Source: Bacillota bacterium
Lineage (GTDB): Bacteria > Bacillota > UBA4882 > UBA10575
Direction of reading: 5' to 3'
Length of the DNA stretch: 7,095 nucleotides
Assembly: GCA_012521315.1 (NCBI GenBank)
Contig: JAAYMP010000182.1
Location: 1-7,095 of the forward strand
Of this stretch, positions 1-4,761 are shown piece by piece. A program made the position numbers and the translations under genes. Every line of letters begins with the position of its first letter. The first letter of the stretch is position 1. The notes below the pieces were generated by a model, which worked only from the letters and a program-made list of their open reading frames with translations, did not search any database and was not told the DNA's origin.

Positions 1-291
1 AACGCCCTGGTCAAACAGTATAAGAAGATGTTGGAGCTGGACGGCGTGGAGTTGGAGTTTACCCCCGATTCCCTGGAGGCCATTGCCACGCTGACGATGA
101 AACGGAACGCCGGGGCCCGGGGGCTACGGTCGATTATCGAGAAATTACTGCTGGATGTGATGTACGAGATTCCCTCCCGCGGCGATGTGAAGAAATGTGT
201 GATCACCAAGGAAATGGTGGAAGGAAGAAAAGAGCCGCTCCTTTCCACCAGCGCGGAAACGCGCAAGAAAAAAAAGGAAGAATCAGCATAA
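1..291 (+). CDS. clpX: ClpX, ATP-dependent Clp protease ATP-binding subunit (C-terminal 96 residues; 5' end outside window)
   Basis: The reading frame is open from the first base and ends at TAA 289-291. The encoded 96 residues match the C-terminal small AAA+ subdomain of ClpX, the cytoplasmic hexameric unfoldase that feeds substrates to the ClpP protease. The sensor-2 motif GARGLR is at fragment residues 38-43, followed by the family-typical IIEKLLLDVMYEIPSR and a CVITKEMV strand near residues 66-73. After that comes a divergent, lysine-rich tail (ETRKKKKEESA), as is usual for ClpX C-termini. A strong intrinsic terminator starts at the stop codon, so this is the end of its transcript. The neighbour lonB fits the Bacillus order clpX-lonB. 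Identification is confident; only the start is missing. Confidence 0.95.
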   Translation, partial: NALVKQYKKMLELDGVELEFTPDSLEAIATLTMKRNAGARGLRSIIEKLLLDVMYEIPSRGDVKKCVITKEMVEGRKEPLLSTSAETRKKKKEESA

Positions 292-318
292 AACCCGCCA
301 AGCGGCGGGTTTTTTTTT
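290..318 (+). terminator. Intrinsic terminator of clpX
   Basis: The arm AAAACCCGCC (290-299) pairs perfectly with GGCGGGTTTT (304-313) around the four-base loop AAGC. The T-tract runs from 310 to 318. It overlaps the clpX stop codon and separates clpX from lonB, so lonB needs its own promoter. Confidence 0.95.
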
Positions 319-346
319 GGAAAAAACTCATGAATTTAACACCGCA

Positions 347-356
347 GGGGATAATA
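347..356 (+). promoter_or_regulatory. Possible -10 element of lonB (forespore sigma-F-like)
   Basis: The terminator after clpX implies a lonB promoter between about 319 and 380. The best element I see is GGGGATAATA (347-356). It contains GATAAT, five of six bases of a sigma-A -10, and it also fits the Bacillus sigma-F -10 consensus GGNRANANTW. No good -35 for either sigma factor lies at the right distance: positions 327-332 read CTCATG. In B. subtilis, lonB is known to be transcribed in the forespore by sigma-F, which makes the match suggestive. It rests on one hexamer-scale match. Confidence 0.3.
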
Positions 357-395
357 TACGGTAAGTTGGGATCGAACTGGGAGGGAAAGGAAACG

Positions 396-2126
396 ATGAA
401 TTACGCCGGAAGCATTTTGGGTTTGATCAACCTTTTTTTCGCCATTGTAATCGGCCTCTATTTTTGGAACCTCCTGCGCGCACAGCAAGGAACGAGAATC
501 GCTGTTGACCGGGAAGCCAAAAAGGAGTTGGAAAAGCTGCAGCGTTTGCGCGCGATCTCCCTGACGGAACCCCTTTCCGAAAAAACCCGACCGACCAAGT
601 TTGACGAGATCATCGGCCAAGAAGACGGGTTGAAGGCGTTACGGGCGGCCCTGTGCGGGCCCAACCCGCAACACCTGTTGATCTACGGGCCACCGGGGGT
701 GGGCAAGACCGCGGCCGCCCGCGTGGTTCTGGAGGAAGCGAAAGGAAATCCTTTGTCACCACTGAAGCCGAACGCGAAGTTTATTGAGGTGGATGCGACG
801 ACCGCCCGCTTTGATGAACGGGGGATCGCCGACCCGTTGATTGGTTCGGTCCACGATCCGATCTACCAAGGGGCGGGTCCCATGGGGATCGCCGGGATCC
901 CCCAACCCAAACCGGGCGCCGTGACCAAAGCGCACGGTGGGATCCTCTTTATTGACGAGATCGGCGAACTCCATCCTTACCAGATGAACAAGCTGTTGAA
1001 GGTGTTGGAAGACCGGAAGGTCTTTTTTGAAAGCGCCTATTACAGTTCGGAAGATCATAATATCCCTTCGCATATTCATGATATTTTCCAGAACGGCCTG
1101 CCCGCCGATTTCCGTTTAATCGGGGCGACCACCCGTCAACCGCATGAGATCCCGGCGGCGCTCCGCTCCCGTTGCGTGGAGGTTTTCTTCCGCGCCCTCA
1201 CCCCGGAGGAGATCCAACGGATTGCGCTGAACGCGGTCCGGAAGATCGAATTTGAGTTGGAAGAGGGCTGTCTTGAGCTGATCGGCAAATATGCCCATAA
1301 CGGGCGGGACTGTGTCAACATGGTGCAACTGGCCGCCGGTGTGGCGCTGACGGAGGGGTACAAGCTGATCCGGCGGAAGGATCTGGAGTGGGTGATCAAC
1401 AACGGACAGTATGCCCCGCGGCCCCAGAAGAAAGTTCCGGCCAAACCCCAAGTGGGTTACGCCAATGGCTTGGCGGTCTACGGCCCAAACCAGGGAATCC
1501 TTGTCGCCCTGGAAGCAACGGCCGTACCGGCGGCGGAGGAGCGGGGACGGGTGATTGCCACCGGGGTCGTCGAAGAAGAGGAGATGGGTGAGCACGGGCG
1601 GACAATCCGGCGGCGGAGTACGGCCAGGGAATCGGTGGAAAATGTCTTGACCATCTTGAAAAAATACTTCAATCTTGATTGTACCAAATATGACCTGCAT
1701 ATAAATTTCCCGGGGGGGATCCCGCTGGATGGCCCGTCGGCCGGGATTGCGCTGGTCACGGTGGTCTATTCGGCCTTGACCGGCCAACCGGTGGATAATC
1801 TGGTGGCAATGACCGGGGAGGTCTCTATCCTGGGTATGGTCTTGCCGGTCGGCGGGATCGTTCCCAAGATCCAGGCGGCCAAGGAAGCCGGTGTCAAGCG
1901 GGTGTTGATTCCGGCCGAGAATTGGCAGGATTCCTTTACGGATGGGACCGGGATCGAAATCATTCCCGTGCGCCGGATTGAAGAGGTCATTCACTGGGTT
2001 TTCCGGCCGGAACCAGCCACCGGAGACGGGGCGATTGACCGTGCGGCGCCGCCGGAGAAATACCCACCGGTCCGCAGCGGAAACCAGGGCGGAAAGGAAG
2101 AATTGGTGGTTGCGGCCGGCGGTTGA
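396..2126 (+). CDS. lonB: LonB, membrane-anchored ATP-dependent Lon-type protease
   Basis: This 576-residue protein is an AAA+ serine-lysine protease of the Bacillus LonB type. Residues about 5-27 form one N-terminal membrane segment ending in GLYFWNLL, as in B. subtilis LonB, so the protease should sit on the cytoplasmic face of the membrane. The Walker A motif GPPGVGKT is at 98-105, Walker B ILFIDE at 183-188, and the arginine-rich RSRC at 257-260. The C-terminal Lon protease domain has the catalytic serine in DGPSAG (Ser448) and the lysine at Lys491, 43 residues later as in classical Lon. The long Lon N-terminal domain is absent, as expected. The start ATG at 396 has GGGAAAGGA upstream and gives the conserved N-terminus; longer in-frame reading would run back through the terminator. 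The tail after about residue 537 is a divergent Pro/Gly-rich extension, making the protein slightly longer than the 552-residue B. subtilis protein. Confidence 0.95.
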   Translation: MNYAGSILGLINLFFAIVIGLYFWNLLRAQQGTRIAVDREAKKELEKLQRLRAISLTEPLSEKTRPTKFDEIIGQEDGLKALRAALCGPNPQHLLIYGPPGVGKTAAARVVLEEAKGNPLSPLKPNAKFIEVDATTARFDERGIADPLIGSVHDPIYQGAGPMGIAGIPQPKPGAVTKAHGGILFIDEIGELHPYQMNKLLKVLEDRKVFFESAYYSSEDHNIPSHIHDIFQNGLPADFRLIGATTRQPHEIPAALRSRCVEVFFRALTPEEIQRIALNAVRKIEFELEEGCLELIGKYAHNGRDCVNMVQLAAGVALTEGYKLIRRKDLEWVINNGQYAPRPQKKVPAKPQVGYANGLAVYGPNQGILVALEATAVPAAEERGRVIATGVVEEEEMGEHGRTIRRRSTARESVENVLTILKKYFNLDCTKYDLHINFPGGIPLDGPSAGIALVTVVYSALTGQPVDNLVAMTGEVSILGMVLPVGGIVPKIQAAKEAGVKRVLIPAENWQDSFTDGTGIEIIPVRRIEEVIHWVFRPEPATGDGAIDRAAPPEKYPPVRSGNQGGKEELVVAAGG

Positions 2127-2143
2127 GGAAGCGAAGGCTCCCC

Positions 2144-2173
2144 TTGGAGTGGGGTCAACTCCTGTGGTATACT
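2144..2173 (+). promoter_or_regulatory. Likely extended -10 promoter for the patatin-like gene
   Basis: TATACT (2168-2173) is preceded by TG at 2165-2166, giving an extended -10 (TGGTATACT). A weak -35, TTGGAG (2144-2149), lies 18 bases upstream. The element begins 18 bases after the lonB stop and 25 bases before the next start. The arms GGAGT (2146-2150) and ACTCC (2158-2162) form a short inverted repeat inside the spacer, which could be an operator or chance. Confidence 0.5.
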
Positions 2174-2197
2174 GACGGTAAGGGGGGGAAGATTGCG

Positions 2198-3019
2198 ATG
2201 AATGCTTTACAACCAAGGCCCCGGATTGCCTGGGCTTTAGGGGGCGGCGGGGTCCGTGGTTTCGCTCATCTTGGGGTCTTAAAGGTCCTGCAGGAAGAGG
2301 AGATCCCGGTGGATGCCCTGGCCGGAACGAGTATGGGGGCGGTGATGGCGGCGCTCTTCGCCGCCGGAACCGATCTGAAATACTTGGCGGCCTTAGCGGC
2401 CCGGATCGCCTGGGAAGAATTTGTCGACCTCCGTTTTCCCCGGTACGGACTGGTGGAGGGGAAGCGGCTGCTTCCTTTAATCCGGTTATTGACCAAGCGC
2501 AAGAAGTTGGAGGAGTTGGGGCTTCCGGTCCGGATTGTTGCTACCGACCTGCTCACTGGGGAGGAGGTTGTTTTTAGCCAGGGCCCCCTTGAGCTGGCGC
2601 TCCGGGCGTCGATCTCGATTCCGGGGGTCTTCACCCCGGTTCCCTACGGCGAGCACCTCTTGGTCGACGGCGGCTTGGTGGCGGGTGTTCCGGTCAAAGC
2701 CGCGACGGCGATGGGAACGGATCTGGTCTTTGCCGTTTACGTCCCCGGTAAGCTGGTGGCGGAACCGCCCCGGAGCGTCTTTGATATTCTATACCGCAGT
2801 TCGGAGATTATGATGCACCAGTTGGACGGGATCCAGTTAAAGCAGGCCGATTTTATCCTGGTTCCCGAGGTGGGGGACGTCGGCACGCTCCAGTTTTCGC
2901 GGGTGGAGGAATGCATCAAAAAGGGAGAAGCCGCCGCCCGAAAGGCCTTGCCGGCGCTGCGCCGGATCATTGCGGAGTTTCAAACCGACTGGGGGAAAGC
3001 CGCCGGAGACCGCATATGA
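2198..3019 (+). CDS. Patatin-like phospholipase family protein (RssA/YchK-like)
   Basis: This 273-residue protein is a single-domain bacterial patatin-like hydrolase, expected to be a cytoplasmic or membrane-associated esterase or lipid acyl hydrolase using a Ser-Asp dyad. The glycine-rich oxyanion loop GGGGVRG is at 15-21, the nucleophile elbow GTSMG at 43-47 (Ser45), and the catalytic aspartate in DGG at 157-159 (Asp157). The motif ASISIPGVFTPV at 137-148 is typical of the RssA/YchK group. There is no signal peptide. I chose ATG 2198 because a purine run (AAGGGGGGGAAG, about 2180-2191) precedes it and the hydrophobic first strand starts shortly after. An upstream in-frame TTG at 2123 would overlap lonB and the likely promoter. 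Substrate and physiological role cannot be read from the sequence; E. coli RssA lies next to the rssB response regulator, which is not the case here. Confidence 0.88.
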   Translation: MNALQPRPRIAWALGGGGVRGFAHLGVLKVLQEEEIPVDALAGTSMGAVMAALFAAGTDLKYLAALAARIAWEEFVDLRFPRYGLVEGKRLLPLIRLLTKRKKLEELGLPVRIVATDLLTGEEVVFSQGPLELALRASISIPGVFTPVPYGEHLLVDGGLVAGVPVKAATAMGTDLVFAVYVPGKLVAEPPRSVFDILYRSSEIMMHQLDGIQLKQADFILVPEVGDVGTLQFSRVEECIKKGEAAARKALPALRRIIAEFQTDWGKAAGDRI

Positions 3020-3047
3020 CCGCCTTTAACGAAAGGGGCTTACGTCC

Positions 3048-3191
3048 ATGGAACGCTTTTGGAAAAATTTGCTGATCATTCTGGTTGTTACTTTGTGTCT
3101 GATTCAGCTCTTACTTCTGGTCCCGTCCTTCCGGGCCACCTTTTGTGTGGTCGAACGGTTGGAAGGGCGGCCGGTGTACCGGCTTTATTAA
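3048..3191 (+). CDS. Small single-pass membrane protein, function unknown
   Basis: This is a 47-residue open reading frame from ATG 3048 to TAA 3189-3191. AAAGGGG (3032-3038) lies nine bases before the start. A basic N-terminus (MERFWKN) is followed by a strongly hydrophobic stretch at residues 8-25, then a short basic and aromatic tail of about 20 residues ending RPVYRLY. The positive-inside rule suggests a cytoplasmic N-terminus. It begins 28 bases after the patatin-like gene, so the two are probably cotranscribed. I recognise no family. The ribosome binding site, tight spacing and clean hydrophobic segment support it as a real gene, but a chance frame cannot be excluded. Confidence 0.6.
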   Translation: MERFWKNLLIILVVTLCLIQLLLLVPSFRATFCVVERLEGRPVYRLY

Positions 3192-3204
3192 AAAATGGCA
3201 AGAA

Positions 3205-3277
3205 TGCCTGCTGCCGTCTTGCGTAAAATGGGGAAATATGCTAGATTGATTTAAAAAGGCAAGACGGTAGTGTGGCA
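3205..3277 (+). repeat. Long imperfect inverted repeat upstream of the HutP-like gene
   Basis: CTGCCGTCTTGC (3211-3222) pairs with GCAAGACGGTAG (3259-3270) over 12 positions with one G-U pair. With one bulged base the pairing extends outward through TGCC (3205-3208) with GGCA (3274-3277). The 36-base loop contains the possible promoter -10. A direct repeat, GGCAAGA, occurs at 3197-3203 and 3258-3264, so TCTTGC (3217-3222) could instead pair with GCAAGA (3198-3203). As RNA this gives two exclusive folds; as DNA it could be paired operator sites flanking a promoter. Confidence 0.6.
3219..3247 (+). promoter_or_regulatory. Possible extended -10 promoter for the HutP-like/aroH operon
   Basis: TTGCGT (3219-3224) and TAGATT (3242-3247) are 17 bases apart. 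TG at 3239-3240 gives an extended -10 (TGCTAGATT). Each hexamer is weak alone. The predicted start near 3254 would place the right arm of the inverted repeat, the NAG triplets and the terminator in a short leader transcript. Read-through from the upstream gene pair is the alternative. Confidence 0.35.
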
Positions 3278-3307
3278 GCTGACATAGGGTAATTCCTTCG
3301 TTTGCAG

Positions 3308-3330
3308 GCACTCCGTAGGGTGCTTTTTTT
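3308..3330 (+). terminator. Intrinsic terminator / probable attenuator in the leader of the HutP-like gene
   Basis: GCACTC (3308-3313) pairs with GGGTGC (3318-3323) around the loop CGTA, followed by seven T (3324-3330). Only 22 bases separate the T-tract from the GTG start at 3353, and these hold just the ribosome binding site. No promoter fits there, so transcription of the downstream genes must pass this terminator. Competing partners for its left arm exist: TGCCTGC (3205-3211) with GCAGGCA (3304-3310), and GGTAGTGT (3266-3273) with 3308-3314 with one bulged base. Confidence 0.8.
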
Positions 3331-3352
3331 ATTACCGGAGGGGGTGAGGCGC

Positions 3353-3769
3353 GTGGTGATCGGAAGCAGTAAAGAGGTGGCGGCGGCCGCCCTGAAGATG
3401 GCGATCAGCCGTTCACGGGAAGAAGAACGGGCCTTTAAGGAGATGCTCCAGGCCGAAGGGATCCAGGCCGCCGCGGTTGATTTTGGCGGCGAGATGATGC
3501 AGTCGGTCAAGACCATCATTGAACGGGCGGTGGTGGCCGCCAAACGCGAATTTTTGGTGGATGATACCCACATGGGAGAAGGTGCGGTGGCCGGGGCTAC
3601 CCACGAGGCTTTACAGCAGATTATCCCGAAGGCTTTCGGTTTGAACCTGGGTGGAAAGATCGGCCTGGCCCGCCGGGGTGAACATTTAAGTATAGCGGTG
3701 TTTTGTGCGGTCGGTCTCTTGCACCTGAATGAGGTTGCGGTGGGCCTCGGGCACCGGGCGATTAAATAG
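3353..3769 (+). CDS. HutP-like protein (RNA-binding antiterminator family)
   Basis: This 138-residue protein resembles the HutP family, whose Bacillus founder (148 residues) is a hexameric, histidine- and Mg2+-dependent RNA-binding antiterminator of the histidine-utilisation operon. The resemblance lies in overall length, the central helix GATHEALQQII (81-91, compare HATMEAL in HutP) and the C-terminal EVAVGLGHRAI (127-137, compare the GLGINHI end of HutP). Histidines are at 73, 84, 111, 124 and 134; by eye not every metal-binding histidine of Bacillus HutP has a counterpart, so ligand and metal are uncertain. The start is GTG 3353 (GTG 3356 is equally in frame), eight bases after GGAGGGGG (3337-3344); a TTG at 3302 lies before the terminator hairpin and is rejected. 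It heads a cluster with aroH, not hut genes, and sits behind a probable attenuator, which suggests autoregulation. Family assignment is from memory of motifs. Confidence 0.65.
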   Translation: MVIGSSKEVAAAALKMAISRSREEERAFKEMLQAEGIQAAAVDFGGEMMQSVKTIIERAVVAAKREFLVDDTHMGEGAVAGATHEALQQIIPKAFGLNLGGKIGLARRGEHLSIAVFCAVGLLHLNEVAVGLGHRAIK

Positions 3770-3830
3770 GAGATTGGCGAGGCTTTTTCGCCGCGCTTTC
3801 GCCGGCAAAAAAGAGGAGAGGAGGAGAAAG

Positions 3831-4205
3831 GTGGAGACGGTAAAAGCGTTCCGGGGGGCGACGACGGTTGACGCCAACACCCGGGAGGAGATCCTCGCGG
3901 CGACACGGGAGTTGCTGACCGAGCTGATCGGGCGGAATAAGATCGACCCCCGGCGGGTGATCAGTGTCATTTTTACGGCGACCCCCGACCTGAACGCCGC
4001 TTTCCCGGCGGAAGCCGCCCGGCAGTTGGGTTATGATGACTGGGCGTTACTGGATAGTGTGGAGATGGCGGTGCCGGGGTCTTTACCCCGGTGCATCCGG
4101 GTTCTGCTCCATGCTTATCACGGCGATGCCGATCAGGAGGTGCACCATGTCTATTTACGAGCCGCCAAAGTCCTCCGTCCCGACCGGCTCCCGGCCGGCG
4201 ACTAG
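3831..4205 (+). CDS. aroH: AroH-type monofunctional chorismate mutase
   Basis: This 124-residue protein rearranges chorismate to prephenate, the branch-point step for phenylalanine and tyrosine. It matches the trimeric Bacillus AroH class (127 residues in B. subtilis), not the helical AroQ class. The N-terminus FRGATTV carries the active-site arginine (Arg8). TATPDLNAAFPA is at 49-60 and Arg64 follows; then Glu78 in VEMAVPGS, Arg90 in CIRV, Tyr108 in HHVYL and Arg116 in LRPD. These are the substrate-binding residues of the B. subtilis enzyme. The position of B. subtilis Cys75 is Asp here, by eye alignment. The GTG start at 3831 follows a purine-rich GAGGAGAAAG, and gives the expected family length. 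The 61-base gap from the HutP-like gene has short inverted repeats (GGCGA 3776-3780 with TCGCC 3788-3792) but no clear terminator. Confidence 0.93.
   Translation: METVKAFRGATTVDANTREEILAATRELLTELIGRNKIDPRRVISVIFTATPDLNAAFPAEAARQLGYDDWALLDSVEMAVPGSLPRCIRVLLHAYHGDADQEVHHVYLRAAKVLRPDRLPAGD
4135..4140 (+). promoter_or_regulatory. Ribosome binding site that fixes the phosphatase start inside aroH
   Basis: A perfect AGGAGG lies six bases before ATG 4147, within the 3' end of aroH. It is the only good start signal for the phosphatase frame before its catalytic RHG motif, and no alternative start codon lies between the aroH stop and that motif. It supports a real 59-base overlap. Confidence 0.75.
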
Positions 4206-4761
4206 GTTTTGTCTGGTCCGCCACGGAAGTACCGATTGGAACCGCGAGAACCGGATCCAAGGGGTCACGGATACGCCGATGAATGAAGAAGGGCTAGCGG
4301 AGATTGGGCGGCTGGCCGTGGCGATCAAGGACGAAGGCTGGGAGTTGGTGGTGGCCAGCGATCTGCGGCGGAGCGCGGAGAGCGGCGAGCTGATCGGCCA
4401 GGCGCTGATGATTCCGGTTTTTTTCCATAAAGGACTGCGCGAACGGAGTTTTGGACCGCTGGAAGGTTTAACGATCGAGGAGGTTAAAGCCAAATTCCCG
4501 CAAGGCAGCGACCAACTGGCCTTACCGGGCCTGGAGTCGCGCCGGGCGATCGAGGCCCGGGCGGTGGCGACGATGGCGATGTTGGCAGCGGTTTTTGCCG
4601 GACGACGGGTTATTGTCGTCACCCACGGCGGTTTTATCCGGGCTTTCTTCCGGGCGGGCTTGGGCTTGGAGCGGGCAGCCCCCGCCAATGCGGCGCGGGT
4701 GGTCGTGGTCTGGGACGGAAGATGGCAGTTGGTGGAGGGAGGATGGAACAATGACGGTTGA
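4147..4761 (+). CDS. Histidine phosphatase family protein (phosphoglycerate mutase-like)
   Basis: This 204-residue protein belongs to the histidine phosphatase (phosphoglycerate mutase-like) superfamily, which works through a phosphohistidine intermediate. The catalytic loop LVRHGSTDWN is at 23-32 with nucleophile His26. SDLRRSAES at 71-79 supplies the second arginine, LRERSFGPLEG at 97-107 carries the acidic general acid region (Glu99), and VVTHGG at 157-162 gives the second histidine (His160). Length fits small phosphatases of the GpmB/CobC/PspA type better than glycolytic mutase (about 250 residues). The first 19 residues precede the domain and are encoded over the aroH end, where AroH Tyr108 and Arg116 dictate the bases. 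It overlaps hisC by 11 bases, so translational coupling is likely. The substrate is unknown; a phosphorylated intermediate of serine, histidine or aromatic metabolism is possible. Confidence 0.87.
   Translation: MSIYEPPKSSVPTGSRPATRFCLVRHGSTDWNRENRIQGVTDTPMNEEGLAEIGRLAVAIKDEGWELVVASDLRRSAESGELIGQALMIPVFFHKGLRERSFGPLEGLTIEEVKAKFPQGSDQLALPGLESRRAIEARAVATMAMLAAVFAGRRVIVVTHGGFIRAFFRAGLGLERAAPANAARVVVVWDGRWQLVEGGWNNDG

Noticed and set aside
195..395. N-terminally extended lonB start at 195
   Set aside because: The extension overlaps clpX and runs through the terminator, while ATG 396 gives the conserved LonB membrane-anchor N-terminus.
1116..2216. Long open frame of 366 codons on the minus strand opposite lonB
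   Set aside because: It lies almost wholly antisense to the clearly coding lonB, has low-complexity His/Arg/Pro-rich translation typical of GC-rich shadow frames, and shows no recognisable domain.
3302..3352. Upstream TTG start for the HutP-like gene
   Set aside because: It would start before the terminator hairpin and T-tract, lacks a ribosome binding site, and adds residues unlike the family; GTG 3353 has a strong GGAGGGGG.
3776..3803. GGCGA/TCGCC inverted repeats between the HutP-like gene and aroH as a terminator
   Set aside because: The five-base stems are short, the T run is inside the loop rather than after the stem, and the downstream A-rich run does not fit termination on the + strand.
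3813..3836. Dense GAG triplets before and across the aroH start, considered as a TRAP-like binding site
   Set aside because: The triplets are adjacent or overlapping rather than spaced by 2-3 bases, and the run is explained by a purine-rich ribosome binding site.
3241..3906. Minus-strand open frame of 221 codons across the HutP-like gene, its leader and the aroH start
   Set aside because: It crosses the terminator and two plus-strand genes with good ribosome binding sites, and its Ser/Pro/Arg-rich translation resembles no protein family.
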